From: Halobacillus litoralis
GTDB lineage: Bacteria > Bacillota > Bacilli > Bacillales > Halobacillaceae
DNA length: 64,000 nt
Direction: 5' to 3'
NCBI RefSeq assembly: GCF_004101865.1
Contig: NZ_CP026118.1
Span: 992,001-1,056,000 of the forward strand
How positions within the stretch are numbered: position 1 is the stretch's first letter; every line of letters starts with the position of its first letter. Below, in pieces: positions 51,622-61,355 of this stretch. The translations under genes and the position numbers were made by a program. The notes under the pieces were generated by a model, which made no database searches, was not told where the DNA came from, and worked only from the letters and a program-made list of their open reading frames with translations.

Positions 51622-54540
51622 TTATTGAAGTTCTTGTACTTGTGGGCTTTGAAACAATGAAGGCAGGTCACTTCTCCAAGAAAATAATATCACTTGATGG
51701 CGAGTCGACACTTCCTCTAATATCTCTGACATCACTTGAAGGCGTGTCTGGTCAAAATGGACAAATGCATCATCTACTAGAAATGGAAGGCGCATCGATT
51801 CTGCCATCGTTTCTCCTAAAGCTAACCGGAAAGCCACATACAACTGATCCCTCGTCCCCCGTGAAAGTTCTTCAGGGCTATAGATCGTACCATCATGGTG
51901 GCCTACTATGATCCGTTCACTCTCTGGCAACAGCCGGATTTGGCTGTAATTTCCCTTTGTCAACTTCAGGAAGTGTGTTTCGGCTACGCTCATGACTTGA
52001 GGTAAATATTTTTTCTTGTACGTTTGTTTCGTTTTTCTTAAAATTTGGAGGGCAACTCTATACTTAGCCCATTCCTTCGCTTGTTCTTGAAGGCGTTCCT
52101 TTTCCATTTGAAAACGATGAGTGATTTCAGATCGTTCTTCTGAATTTTCCAAGCGGCTGATACTGCTATGAATATCCGCTAAAGACTGCTGAGCTTTGCT
52201 TCTTTTTTCTTCCAGATGCTGCTTTTCTTTCTTAATATGATCAAGTCGGGCTTGTAGGTCCGATTCATCCGCCACTCGCTCCCACACACCGAACTCTTCT
52301 TGTTCTTCCTCTGATAACATCCCCTTCAGTTGTTGTTCGAGATCCTTCAGCACATACAAGGTACGATCTTTTTCTTCCACTTGCCGTGCTTTCTGATAGA
52401 AGTCACCTTCAGTAGTCACCCCGGCTTCGTAAAAAAGGTCCTCCCTTTTATTTATATACGTTTGCAGTTTCATCTCATTTTCTTTGGCCTGTCGAGTTAA
52501 CTCATGTAAAGACTCTTTGATTTGTTTACATTGCTCTCTCTTTTTGTCTTGTTCGTTCAGCCAGCTCATTAAGGCACGCCAATGAAGTTCTACGTTCCGT
52601 TTATAGAATTCCCAATTGTTGCGATGGTAAAACCCTTCCATTTCCTCTATAATCGTATTTGACCTGGCTTGGTGTAATTCAAGATCCTGCACGATACGAT
52701 GGTGTTCCACCCGCTTTTCCCTTGCTTGTGTTAATAAATGATATAACTTTTCCCAATAATCGATTTTTAACGACTTCAGAAATGGATAAAGACTCTCCTG
52801 TTCAGCTTTTGCTGATTCAAATCTGAGCTTCCTTTGGTTCAAATGGTTCCTTTTCTCTTCCAGCCGTATTTCTTCCTGGTTTAATTGTCTCCATTGATCA
52901 TGAAGGTGTTCCAACTCCGTTTTACGCTTTTCATACTTTTGCAGCTGATTACGTGCCTTGTCTAGGTTTTGGTAGGAGACATGATCATCTTTTTGTGTTC
53001 CTTGAGAATTAGTGTGTGCTTGTAGTGTTATATGACTTTTATACGCTAGTACTGCAAAAACTACCGTAGCAAGAATTGTAAGTAAGACCACTTCTATTCC
53101 AGGCAGGAAGGACTGGAATATCAAACCTAGGACAAGAGCGCCGACAGCCCCTGCTGCCCCGGTCTTCCTACGCTTTATCATATCTGCTCTAGAAGTTCGT
53201 ATTTGCCTGTCTGAAGGCGCTGTTGCCGACTGATATGCATCTTCTATTTGCCTTTCATAAACTCTGACCTGTTCTTCACTGATTTGTTCATGTTCTATTG
53301 AAGCCTGCTGTGCTTCGATTTTCTCGAACTCCCGGCCTATATCCAGTTCCTGTTCGTGGAGATGTTCTTCTTCGCGATTGACATTATTCCATTCACTTCT
53401 CAAGTCCCTCCACGTTTCTTCTATGTAGAAAGGAAGCGGATAATCATCCAAATCATCTTCTTCGATAGGAACATCCATATGGTTCAAGTCCTTTTGCAAT
53501 TGCTCACGGGTCCGTTCGGCCTGCTTAGTGAGTTGAATTGACTCATTAGCGTCCTGGTCATAGTCCGTTTTTTTATTCAACAAAAGACGGGCCTTTTCTT
53601 CTTCCTCATGGTCCAATTCTTCTCGAAGCTCCTCTAACTTGCGCTGCCATTCATCATGATTATTCGCTAACATCTTTTTCTCAGATTCTAATGGAAGAAT
53701 CGCTTCTTTCATTTGTTGACATCGTTCGATGCCTGACTCAGGAAATATCAAAGAGGAGTCGAGGCTCTCTGCCTCTTCTTTCATTTGGTGATATTGAACG
53801 AGAACGGGTCTTGTTTTCAGTATTTGCTGCGTCCTGTGAAGTCGATTGATATTTTCGGTAGCATTTTTCTCTATTTGTTCAAGATCTTGAATCCATTCCT
53901 CTTTTTCCTTTTGCAATCTCTCATAGTCTTCTTCATCATTTTCCACTGCGAGCTTCTTTTGGTGCCAACGTTCAACACGTTCGATTTGTTCATTAATTTC
54001 AGGCTTTTTCCCTTTTGGCTTGAACCGTTCATCCATATGCTTTTCAAGCCATTTTTCTGTTTGATATATCTGATCAGACCCTGTCAAACCGATGTTGAGT
54101 AGCACTTCTCCCAATTCGTCACCAGTAAGATTTTGTAAGCGCAGCAAATCATCTGCACTAAAACTGAAAATGGATTCATACACTTTCCTGTCCGTGCTTC
54201 CTAAGAGGTGGTGCAGCCATTCTTCCTCACGCTCTTCGCCCGATTCTAAACGACATACTGCCCGGCCGTTGTAACGGTCATGCAGCCGTTCCACCCAAAC
54301 ATCCCCATAATCTTCGGTTTTCAAAAGGATTCGCCCACCGAGCGCACCACCGGACTTAGGTAGGTAAAACTCTCTTTGCTTCGGGGACAACCCGAAAAGC
54401 ATAAACAGAATGAATTGGTACAATGTCGATTTTCCCGCTTCGTTTTCACCAATCAGAAGGTTTACCTTGTTAGCGGCTGGTGATATCGAAAAATCTTTCC
54501 ACTTTCCAAAACCATGAACTCTTAACTCAGCTATTTTCAA
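51622..54540 (-). CDS. yhaN: SMC-like ATPase YhaN
   Basis: 972 residues. N-terminal Walker A GENEAGKST (31-39), long coiled coils with a hydrophobic helix pair near residues 455-505 (GAVGALVLGLIFQSFL... VVLLTILATVVFAVLA), and a C-terminal LSRGTRDQLYVAFRLALGE signature and FLVDDAFVHFD Walker B. It is an SbcC/Rad50-like partner of YhaO. TTG start at 54540 overlaps yhaO by 14 bases with GGGGGGAA ahead. In B. subtilis yhaM follows; here it does not. Confidence 0.9.
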   Translation of the reverse strand: MKIAELRVHGFGKWKDFSISPAANKVNLLIGENEAGKSTLYQFILFMLFGLSPKQREFYLPKSGGALGGRILLKTEDYGDVWVERLHDRYNGRAVCRLESGEEREEEWLHHLLGSTDRKVYESIFSFSADDLLRLQNLTGDELGEVLLNIGLTGSDQIYQTEKWLEKHMDERFKPKGKKPEINEQIERVERWHQKKLAVENDEEDYERLQKEKEEWIQDLEQIEKNATENINRLHRTQQILKTRPVLVQYHQMKEEAESLDSSLIFPESGIERCQQMKEAILPLESEKKMLANNHDEWQRKLEELREELDHEEEEKARLLLNKKTDYDQDANESIQLTKQAERTREQLQKDLNHMDVPIEEDDLDDYPLPFYIEETWRDLRSEWNNVNREEEHLHEQELDIGREFEKIEAQQASIEHEQISEEQVRVYERQIEDAYQSATAPSDRQIRTSRADMIKRRKTGAAGAVGALVLGLIFQSFLPGIEVVLLTILATVVFAVLAYKSHITLQAHTNSQGTQKDDHVSYQNLDKARNQLQKYEKRKTELEHLHDQWRQLNQEEIRLEEKRNHLNQRKLRFESAKAEQESLYPFLKSLKIDYWEKLYHLLTQAREKRVEHHRIVQDLELHQARSNTIIEEMEGFYHRNNWEFYKRNVELHWRALMSWLNEQDKKREQCKQIKESLHELTRQAKENEMKLQTYINKREDLFYEAGVTTEGDFYQKARQVEEKDRTLYVLKDLEQQLKGMLSEEEQEEFGVWERVADESDLQARLDHIKKEKQHLEEKRSKAQQSLADIHSSISRLENSEERSEITHRFQMEKERLQEQAKEWAKYRVALQILRKTKQTYKKKYLPQVMSVAETHFLKLTKGNYSQIRLLPESERIIVGHHDGTIYSPEELSRGTRDQLYVAFRLALGETMAESMRLPFLVDDAFVHFDQTRLQVMSEILEEVSTRHQVILFSWRSDLPSLFQSPQVQELQ

Positions 54541-55789
54541 GATTTCCCCCCTCACTGCCTAATAAACGCTCGACAGTCAGCGACTTGGCCATTTCGATCG
54601 CCTCCTGCTTTTCCTCCTCAGACAATGGCTGCACATATTTCGATACTTTCCGATGAGAAAATAAAGGAGTCAGCCATTCTTCCAATTGCTCCTCATCGAC
54701 TTGATGCACTGTTCGTAATAGCTCACCAGTGAAGTGATGGCTATTTACCAATTCTTCCTCATTCCATGCAGGACGGTCCTCGATGATTATTTGCTCCACC
54801 CACACCCAATCCTGCCGATCTAAATCTTCTGCTTCATTCACAAGATCCATCCACTCCTGGACAATCCCTTCCATCCACCAGTACCTCAACTTCCCTGCCT
54901 TCGAACTCAAGGTGATGGTGAGCATTACTGCGGTCTCTGTTTTTAGGAAACGTTTTTTTATTTCTTCCAGTACACCTTCAAGCTCTTGTGGTTCTTCAAT
55001 ATGATCACAAGAGGCTCTGGCTGCCTCGTACGTGAAACTGTGAAGAGGAAGAAACTCAGTTGTCCAGATGCCTTCTTGATGTTCAATCAAGTAACACCCT
55101 TTCTCTCCTGGCTCTTTCCTTGAACGTCCCTGGATGTTCCCTGGATAGATGATCGGAGGATCATCAGATAAAGATTCGCGCTTATGTATATGGCCGAGTG
55201 CCCAATAATCCATCCCTTTATTTTTCAGTTCCTCCATCGAAAAAGGGGCATATACATCATGGTCTGTATTCGTTTCAAGGCTCCCATGCAGCATGGCGAT
55301 ATGATAAAAAGAGTTTCCCACAGGCTGGTATTCCTGCACTTTACGCCCCCGGACTTCTCTATTCTCATAACTGAAGCCATAAATGCGGGCCAGCTGTTCG
55401 CCCTTCTTTTCATAAACAAAGGACTCCACGGTCTCCCCGGAAAAAATATGGACATGGTCTGGAAAAGTAATCGGATATTTTGCTCCTTTGGTGTAGTCAT
55501 GATTTCCATAGCCCATAAAGACGTGGATGCCTTTCTCTTCGAGGCGTTCAAATCCACGCCGAAGATGCACTTGTGCTTTCAAACTCCTCATTTCTTCGTT
55601 ATATAAATCACCAGCAATCAATAAAAAGTCGACTTCATGATAGAGACAAGCTTCTATGAGCCTATCAAAAGCCTCGAAAGTACTGGCACGGAGCTTCTCC
55701 AGTAAGGCTGCTGGCAAGTCTCCTTTTGTTTTGAAAAGGCTGTCCAAATGCAAGTCAGCACTATGAATAAACCGTATTGCTGAGCTCAT
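54527..55789 (-). CDS. yhaO: Metallophosphoesterase (SbcD-like) YhaO
   Basis: 420 residues from the ATG at 55789 behind GGAGGTGGG. Mre11/SbcD-type motifs: HSADLHLDS (Asp12, His14), LIAGDLYNEE, MGYGNHDYTKG, and ALGHIHKRE with the final His pair. Expected to be a DNA nuclease working with YhaN in double-strand-break repair. A LexA-type box lies in its promoter, in line with the SOS-regulated yhaO operon of B. subtilis. Confidence 0.92.
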   Translation of the reverse strand: MSSAIRFIHSADLHLDSLFKTKGDLPAALLEKLRASTFEAFDRLIEACLYHEVDFLLIAGDLYNEEMRSLKAQVHLRRGFERLEEKGIHVFMGYGNHDYTKGAKYPITFPDHVHIFSGETVESFVYEKKGEQLARIYGFSYENREVRGRKVQEYQPVGNSFYHIAMLHGSLETNTDHDVYAPFSMEELKNKGMDYWALGHIHKRESLSDDPPIIYPGNIQGRSRKEPGEKGCYLIEHQEGIWTTEFLPLHSFTYEAARASCDHIEEPQELEGVLEEIKKRFLKTETAVMLTITLSSKAGKLRYWWMEGIVQEWMDLVNEAEDLDRQDWVWVEQIIIEDRPAWNEEELVNSHHFTGELLRTVHQVDEEQLEEWLTPLFSHRKVSKYVQPLSEEEKQEAIEMAKSLTVERLLGSEGGNLENS

Positions 55790-55837
55790 GTGGCCCACCT
55801 CCGTTCTCGTTTTCTTCATTTTAACAAACCCCTCAAT

Positions 55838-55851
55838 CGAATGCACGTTCG
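55838..55851. promoter_or_regulatory. LexA (SOS) box of yhaO-yhaN
   Basis: CGAACGTGCATTCG on the minus strand: 12 of 14 positions of CGAACRNRYGTTYC. It begins 12 bases after the -10, covering the start point. Confidence 0.6.
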
Positions 55852-55863
55852 TAACATACTTGA

Positions 55864-55893
55864 ATTATATTGGACGATAAGGCTCACTTGTAA
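55864..55893 (-). promoter_or_regulatory. Promoter of yhaO-yhaN
   Basis: Minus strand TTACAA, 18 bases, TATAAT (or TTTACA with 19). Confidence 0.6.
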
Positions 55894-55927
55894 ATCAGAA
55901 TGATATCCACAAAAAAAGACATTTATT

Positions 55928-56942
55928 TTAAAGGCTCTGTTAAATGTCAGTGTTGATTTTTTGATATAAGCTCCCTTATCTGGAAGACTCAGTTCCGAGA
56001 TATCTGGGAGTGCGAACGGGGTCTTGGAAGCTACTCGCTTTCCGCGGGGAAGACGGCAAGCCTCCTCGGGCTAACGCCGAAGCTACTGAAAAAACCTTTT
56101 CAATCTAGAGGAGCTGTTAAAGTTTGGTGTTGCTTCTCACGAATCGCTTGTCGGTGGGTGCTTGCCGCGGGCACGGCCTCAGCTAACTTGGTCAAGAAGA
56201 GCACTTGACCAAGTGGATCTTCGGCTCGCGCTGTTCCCGCAGGCGTCACCACCGAACGCTCATCGTGGAATCAACGAGGCCCATCTAAAAAGAGTGATTT
56301 TCTTTGATTTATTAAAGAATTTCGCTATAATCATTCTTCTCCTGAAGAAGTGTTTTGCTACCGATCTAAATCTGTACGTAAGATGATTCACACAGTAAAT
56401 GAAGGCATTCAAGGAATAAGAGCACAAATGTCTCATCGAAATAATAAAACGTCTAACTGGCGTTTTTATTTGTTGCATAACTCAAAAAGTTGCACTTCTT
56501 CAGTGGCCTCCTTGCGCCCTGTGGGGTCTCGCCAGTCTATCCTTTCCCGCAGGAGTCTCGCAGCTTCCCATCCCCCATTACTTCAATGAGTATGTCGAAA
56601 TTGCCGGACGAACAGCACAGGGATCTATAATGAAAAGGCTCTACAGAAGGTTTTCTCACCTCTTCTTTCATTAAACAGTCGGATAGCGTACAATTCGATT
56701 TCGAGATGCTTAATACGGCTAAGGGGCGGAGGGAAACGGTGAGACTCCTATGGGATGTGCCGGGACAGCTGAGACCCCACAGGACGAAGTCCGAGGAGGC
56801 TCAGCGCCCGCCCCATGGAACGCGAACCTTTTCCCGCAGCCCCTAGAATCTCACAAACATCTCGAAATCGTGTCTTCAAGAATCCTGCCATATAATTGAA
56901 TAACTCTCATATGAAAAACAACCTTTAACAAAGCCATTAAAA
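55928..56942. mobile_element. Element B: noncoding TIR-bearing mosaic between yhaO and yhaP
   Basis: Left end TAAAGGCTCTGTTAAATGTC is identical to element A over more than 30 bases. The right end, complemented, reads AATGGCTTTGTTAAAGG. Inside: CTCGCTTTCCGCGGGG, GCAAGCCTCCTCGGGC, the CTTGCCGCGGGCACGG module (56158-56300), an insert at 56309-56474, and a GC-rich segment 56725-56850 whose complement matches the left arm of element A from GGGGCTGCGGGAAAAGG on. The short frames inside have no ribosome site. Confidence 0.65.
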
Positions 56943-57037
56943 AAAAGCATTCCAACCTGAACACTGGTCGGAATGCTGAAGTGGTCGTTCATTTTATTTT
57001 TGTACTCGAATTCAAAAAGGAATAGCCAGAAACGTTA

Positions 57038-58294
57038 TCATCCTTTTTCTTTCTTAGATAACTGCAATGCAGTTTTCAAGTCCTTCAAAGACGATGACTT
57101 ACCATACATGAGGACCCCTCCGCGATAAATTCTGGCTCCCAGCCATCCGAGCAAAGCAATAGAAGCGACTAAAATACCGATAGATAACGCGATTTCCCAG
57201 GCCGGAATATCAAGCATACCTACCCGCAGGAACATGATTAAAGGAGTGAAGAATGGAAAGTAGGAACTTATCGTAATGAATTTAGCATCAGGTACACCTA
57301 GACCGAACATGGCAATAAGGAAAGCTGCGATGATCAACATCATCATCGGCGCAACGATTTGCTGAGCGTCTTCCAACCTGCTGACAAGAGAACCAAGGGT
57401 TGCGGCTAACGTTGCAAATAACAGGTACCCCAGCAAGAAGAAGACAACGGCAAATATAACTGTAGATGGTTGAACTTCCGTGAGACCAAATGATTCAAGC
57501 ATGGACCCCTCGCCTGACTGCATACTTTGCTGGATGCCGAAATATCCGACTGAAATGAAGATGGCAAATTGGGTTAAGCCCAAAAAGGCGATTCCGATGA
57601 TTTTCGCAAACATCTGTGAGACTGGTGATACACTGGAGATCAAGATTTCCATGACGCGGCTTGATTTTTCTGTGGCCACTTCTGTTGAAATCATATTTCC
57701 ATACATGATGACAGAAAAATACATGAAAAATAACATAATATAGACAAGCCCACGTGTTTGATTCAGTTCCTCCGCAGTCTTAGCACTCTCTTCCAAAGCG
57801 ACCAGCTCGAAATTGACAGGAGCAGAGATCTGTTGGAGAGTCTCTTGATCAACATCCGCCTGCTGTGTCACCTGTTGAGCCTTCAGTTGCTGTAGAGCCT
57901 GGCGGACAGGTTCACTATCCCCTGTATTGGCGATTTGATTTGCATAATACGTCGCTTGAGGAAGCCCTTCTTCTCCTTCCTCTATCTGCACTACAGAAGT
58001 GTGCTCTCCCTCTTCTACTGAAGCCTTCGCCTCTTCAAGGCTGCCTTCATAGGCTTCAATGGATAGATCATCATTCGTAGCCAGCGTCTGTTGTAACGAT
58101 TGGAGCCATCCTTCATTTTCCGTTATGACAGCAACTTTCTTTTCTTCTTCCCCATCACTGAAGGTTTCTATGATGGATTGTAAATTGGATAAAACCATAA
58201 TAAGAGCGATTGTAATGATGGTGGTAATGATAAACGATTTGGATTTGACGCGGTTTTTATAAGTATGCGCCATCATAATGAAAAACTTATTCAT
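57038..58294 (-). CDS. yhaP: ABC-2 type permease YhaP (NatB-like)
   Basis: 418 residues from the ATG at 58294, which overlaps the yhaQ stop by 8 bases. One N-terminal helix, a large outside domain (about 55-180), then five or six helices ending RIYRGGVLMYGKSSSLKDL. This is the NatB/ABC-2 exporter layout (sodium or peptide/antibiotic export). The substrate is not shown. Confidence 0.88.
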   Translation of the reverse strand: MNKFFIMMAHTYKNRVKSKSFIITTIITIALIMVLSNLQSIIETFSDGEEEKKVAVITENEGWLQSLQQTLATNDDLSIEAYEGSLEEAKASVEEGEHTSVVQIEEGEEGLPQATYYANQIANTGDSEPVRQALQQLKAQQVTQQADVDQETLQQISAPVNFELVALEESAKTAEELNQTRGLVYIMLFFMYFSVIMYGNMISTEVATEKSSRVMEILISSVSPVSQMFAKIIGIAFLGLTQFAIFISVGYFGIQQSMQSGEGSMLESFGLTEVQPSTVIFAVVFFLLGYLLFATLAATLGSLVSRLEDAQQIVAPMMMLIIAAFLIAMFGLGVPDAKFITISSYFPFFTPLIMFLRVGMLDIPAWEIALSIGILVASIALLGWLGARIYRGGVLMYGKSSSLKDLKTALQLSKKEKG

Positions 58295-59186
58295 AAGAAG
58301 CCCCCACTTTCTCGATAAAGATATCATTCAGTGTCGGCTCTTCGAGGTCAAAAGTTCGTACAAACCCTTTTCCATGGAGTTCTCCGAATACATCTTGAGC
58401 GATCTCCTCTGATTCAATCTGGAGTTCGCATCCCTCTGATAAAGGTTTATACTTCGTTACTCCACGAATGTTTTCAAGATAGGATGTATCAAAGTCAGCA
58501 TGGACACGAATATTCTTTTTGCCGAAAGACTTTTTGATCTCCTTTAACCTTCCATGAACCACAGGGGTCCCATGATGTAAAATGCATAAATGCTCACAAA
58601 GCTCTTCAACATGCTCCATCCTGTGTGAAGAAAACACAATCGATGTTCCTGCCTCTTTAAGGTCCACCACTGCTTTCTTCAACATTTCTACATTGACAGG
58701 GTCCAGGCCCGAAAACGGCTCATCCAATATCAGTAATTTCGGCTTATGTAGAACAGCAGAAATGAACTGAATTTTTTGTTGGTTCCCTTTGGACAATTCT
58801 TCTACTTTCTTATGCTTATACTCAGGAACTTTGAAACGCTCGAGCCACCCATCAATTTCTTTCAGGGCATCCGCTTTCTTCATCCCTCTCAGCTTTGCTA
58901 AATAAACGAGCTGATCTTGAACTTTCAACTTTGGATAAAGCCCTCTTTCTTCAGGTAAATAACCGATAAGATGACTTTCTCCATACCCGATATTTCCATT
59001 ATTCCAGGAAATATCTCCTCCTGTTTGATCAAGTAAACCCAGGATCATCCGAAATGTGGTCGTTTTCCCAGCACCATTCGCTCCTAAAAAGCCGAAAATC
59101 TGTTTTTCAGGAATTTCTATAGACAGGTGATCTACTGCTGTAAATGATCCGAACTTCTTGGTTACTTCTTTTAAACGTAACGTCAT
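58287..59186 (-). CDS. yhaQ: ABC transporter ATPase YhaQ (NatA-like)
   Basis: 299 residues. Walker A GANGAGKTT, signature LSKGNQQKIQ, Walker B LLILDEPFSGLDPVN, switch His in SSHRMEHVEE, and a C-terminal domain of about 80 residues as in NatA. ATG at 59186 behind GAGAGGAAA. Partner of YhaP. Confidence 0.92.
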   Translation of the reverse strand: MTLRLKEVTKKFGSFTAVDHLSIEIPEKQIFGFLGANGAGKTTTFRMILGLLDQTGGDISWNNGNIGYGESHLIGYLPEERGLYPKLKVQDQLVYLAKLRGMKKADALKEIDGWLERFKVPEYKHKKVEELSKGNQQKIQFISAVLHKPKLLILDEPFSGLDPVNVEMLKKAVVDLKEAGTSIVFSSHRMEHVEELCEHLCILHHGTPVVHGRLKEIKKSFGKKNIRVHADFDTSYLENIRGVTKYKPLSEGCELQIESEEIAQDVFGELHGKGFVRTFDLEEPTLNDIFIEKVGASYE

Positions 59187-59500
59187 TCTTTCCTCTCCCT
59201 TCTCTTACCATCTCTTATACGACTTATAACAGTGGTCCGTTTCATTTTTTTGAGCTTCGGGATTATTCTATTCAGGTCCTTCGCAGGTTGGCTGGGGAAT
59301 AATTCGCTTATCCTCCATCCCGAATTATCCTTGGAATCTCGAAACCAACCCTTACAGATAACTGCTAAATCACAAAGTGGACATATAAACACCAACGTCT
59401 AAAAAGTTTTTCAATAAAAAGATTTAATTCTTGCAGGATTTTCTACCATTCATGACAAAAGTAGTGTAATGAACACCTATTCATTCAAGGAGGAACATCG
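59187..59500. repeat. Gap with a decayed repeat, upstream of yhaQ and yhzD
   Basis: 59275-59372 reads TTGGCTGGGGAATAATTCGC ... TCTCGAAACC ... TTACAGATAACTGC. The last phrase also ends the 21.6-22.1 kb cluster, and the first resembles its GTCGGCTGGAAAACAACTCGC. It looks like an eroded copy. No gene. Confidence 0.45.
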
Positions 59501-59686
59501 ATGAAAAAATACTACTTAACTGTATTCGAAAAAGACGGGACAAATGTACTTGATGAATCATTCGAAGCTGAAAATGACGACGAAGCTAAAAAAATAGGTT
59601 CTCAAACACTGGAAGAAAAGGGTTACGGTGAGCATACACATCGATGTGCTGCTCCTGAAGGCCACCTCGTTTTGTTCCACAGATAA
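59501..59686 (+). CDS. yhzD: YhzD-like small protein
   Basis: 61 residues: YYLTVFEKDGTNVLDESFEA, then a Glu-Lys-Gly-Tyr turn and the ending HRCAAPEGHLVLFHR. I recall YhzD of B. subtilis as nearly the same size and pattern, at the same place beside yhaR. Function unknown. ATG after AAGGAGGA. Confidence 0.78.
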   Translation: MKKYYLTVFEKDGTNVLDESFEAENDDEAKKIGSQTLEEKGYGEHTHRCAAPEGHLVLFHR

Positions 59687-59729
59687 TTGATAGAACCATT
59701 TTACAATCGTCTTGAATTTCTTGGACTTT

Positions 59730-59763
59730 GAAAAAGGTCGCGCCAACACTGCGCGACCTTTCC
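59730..59763. terminator. Bidirectional terminator between yhzD and yhaR
   Basis: AAGGTCGCGC / GCGCGACCTT, seven-base loop, A-run and T-rich flanks. Confidence 0.85.
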
Positions 59764-60534
59764 TCATTCTCCCCGAAAATCAGGTGTTCGTTTCTCTAAA
59801 AACGCTTGAACTCCCTCCATATGATCATTGGTTTGGCGCAACTGCCACTGTGCCTGCCTTTCTTTCGCCAGATACTGTAACAATCGATCCAGTCCATATT
59901 GATGGTAAATCTGTTTCGTTGCGATCATAGATTTCAATGGACGTTTGCTCCACTTTTGAGCGATTTGATCCGCTTCTTCAAAAACAGAACCGTTGACTAC
60001 GATATCCACCAGTTTATGATCATAAGCTTCTTTGGCTCTCATCTGCTGACCTTCCCATGCAAAATGTTTAGCTCGATGAGTCCCTAAACGCTCCTGCAGC
60101 CAAAAATGCCCCCCGCCGTCTGGTGCGAGCCCGATCCCGATGAAATTCATTGATAAGGTGGCATCAGGTTCGGCTACTACATAATCCGCAGCCAAGGCGA
60201 TGCTCAAGCCTAAACCTACTACAGGACCATGAAGTGCAGAAATGACGACTTTCGGCATTGTATATATCGTCGTAACAATTTTCTCTATATGATCCATCAC
60301 TTGATCATATTTTTGACTGTCTGTGAAATCTTTCATCATACTGAGATCTCCGCCAGCGCAAAACCCATCTCCTTTGCCAGATAAAACAAGGAGTTGGGCG
60401 TCTGTTTCCTTTACTGTTTCAAGTACGGAAGCAAACTCTTCCAACAGCTCTCCATCCAAGGCATTATATTTTTCACCACGAGCTATCCTTAAGTGGACGA
60501 CATTCTCTTTTTCTTCGATAATAAAATGCTTCAT
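59764..60534 (-). CDS. yhaR: Enoyl-CoA hydratase/isomerase family protein YhaR
   Basis: 256 residues. Crotonase fold: oxyanion-hole motifs SGKGDGFCAGGDLSMM and ALHGPVVGLGLSIALAADYVVAEPDATLSMNFIGIGLAPDGGG. Where a true hydratase has the second catalytic Glu, the GIGLAPDGGG stretch has Pro-Asp, as in several isomerase-type members, so hydratase activity is not certain. The ATG at 60534 is preferred, AAAGGGG being 7 bases before. No FadR box was seen upstream. Confidence 0.85.
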   Translation of the reverse strand: MKHFIIEEKENVVHLRIARGEKYNALDGELLEEFASVLETVKETDAQLLVLSGKGDGFCAGGDLSMMKDFTDSQKYDQVMDHIEKIVTTIYTMPKVVISALHGPVVGLGLSIALAADYVVAEPDATLSMNFIGIGLAPDGGGHFWLQERLGTHRAKHFAWEGQQMRAKEAYDHKLVDIVVNGSVFEEADQIAQKWSKRPLKSMIATKQIYHQYGLDRLLQYLAKERQAQWQLRQTNDHMEGVQAFLEKRTPDFRGE

Positions 60535-60830
60535 GTTCATTCCCCTTTAATGGAAAAATTATTCTTTTGTTGTCTTTCGTCAAATCCAGGGCATTTTCCT
60601 GCATGCCTCGACAAAAAAATATACACTCCGCCTATACCAATGACATAAAGAAAATACAATCACTGCTGGACGAACATAAGCGACTCGGACCCTTCCGACA
60701 AGCTTAAGCACAAACGTATCGTGAAGCAATTTCCATAAACGGATCAGGTGGATTTTAACCAGTGAAAGAATCCTATCTATCATGCACAACATCTTTTTAA
60801 ACTTGTATCATCAAATTTCCGGAATACAAT
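60535..60830. repeat. Gap holding a half hairpin repeat
   Basis: 60681-60727 reads CGACTCGGACCCTTCCGACAAGCTTAAGCACAAACG, split here as border GACAAGCTTAAG plus ACAAACGT and GTGAAGC, the left half of the 63.6 kb copy. The rest of the gap shows no gene and no other signal. Confidence 0.5.
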
Positions 60831-60864
60831 AAAAACCACCGGAAATAAATTCCGGTGGTTTTCT
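60831..60864 (-). terminator. Terminator of yheA
   Basis: AAACCACCGGAA / TTCCGGTGGTTT with a five-base loop; TTTT on the minus strand. Confidence 0.85.
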
Positions 60865-60911
60865 TGTCGTTCAGGAACGCCCGACTTACGCAAGGCGCAT
60901 TCACTTTTCTA

Positions 60912-61271
60912 TTATTGCTGTGGTTCTTCAGGGGTACCGTAAAGTTCTTCAAGTGGTTTAGTGATGATTTTGCTTACATCATTAATCACTGTGTTAAGGC
61001 GCTGTTCTTCTTCCATAAGCTTAGAGATCTCTGGGTGTTGTTGTACAAGTTCAACGACTTTGCGTGCTTCTTCTACTTCTTCCTCAGAAATTTCTTCACC
61101 TTGCATTTGTTTTTGCTGAAGTGTGATTTGTGTTTGACGGAAATCGTCGAACATTTTCTTCGCAGCTTCGTCATTCATAACTGCTTCATATGCTTCCTTC
61201 AACCCGTTGAACTCTTCACTGTTACGGATTGCTTTTTCTAGATCATACGCGTAATCATATAGATTTGCCAT
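60912..61271 (-). CDS. yheA: YlbF/YmcA-family protein YheA
   Basis: 119 residues, all helical, with LYDYAYDLEKAIRNSEEFNGLKEAYEAV and FDDFRQTQITLQQKQMQGEE of the UPF0342/YheA branch. Related YlbF and YmcA act with RNase Y, but YheA itself has no proven role. ATG after TAGGAGG. yheB is upstream on the same strand. Confidence 0.9.
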   Translation of the reverse strand: MANLYDYAYDLEKAIRNSEEFNGLKEAYEAVMNDEAAKKMFDDFRQTQITLQQKQMQGEEISEEEVEEARKVVELVQQHPEISKLMEEEQRLNTVINDVSKIITKPLEELYGTPEEPQQ

Positions 61272-61355
61272 AAAGATTAGAACCTCCTAAGATTTCGTTC
61301 TTTTACTCCTCCCCCACTATAACAAACTCACCTAGCTCTGTATAGGAATTGGTCA

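Noticed and set aside
54527..55789. Reading yhaO/yhaN as sbcD/sbcC
   Set aside because: Neighbours (prsA, yhaL, yhaP, yhaQ, yhzD) and the LexA box match yhaO-yhaN, and the hydrophobic helix pair in the large protein is not an SbcC feature.
56350..56589. Open frame in element B that begins MFCYRSKSVRKMIHTV
   Set aside because: Runs out of the insert into the shared repeat module, has no ribosome site, and matches no transposase I know. Kept only as part of the insert description.
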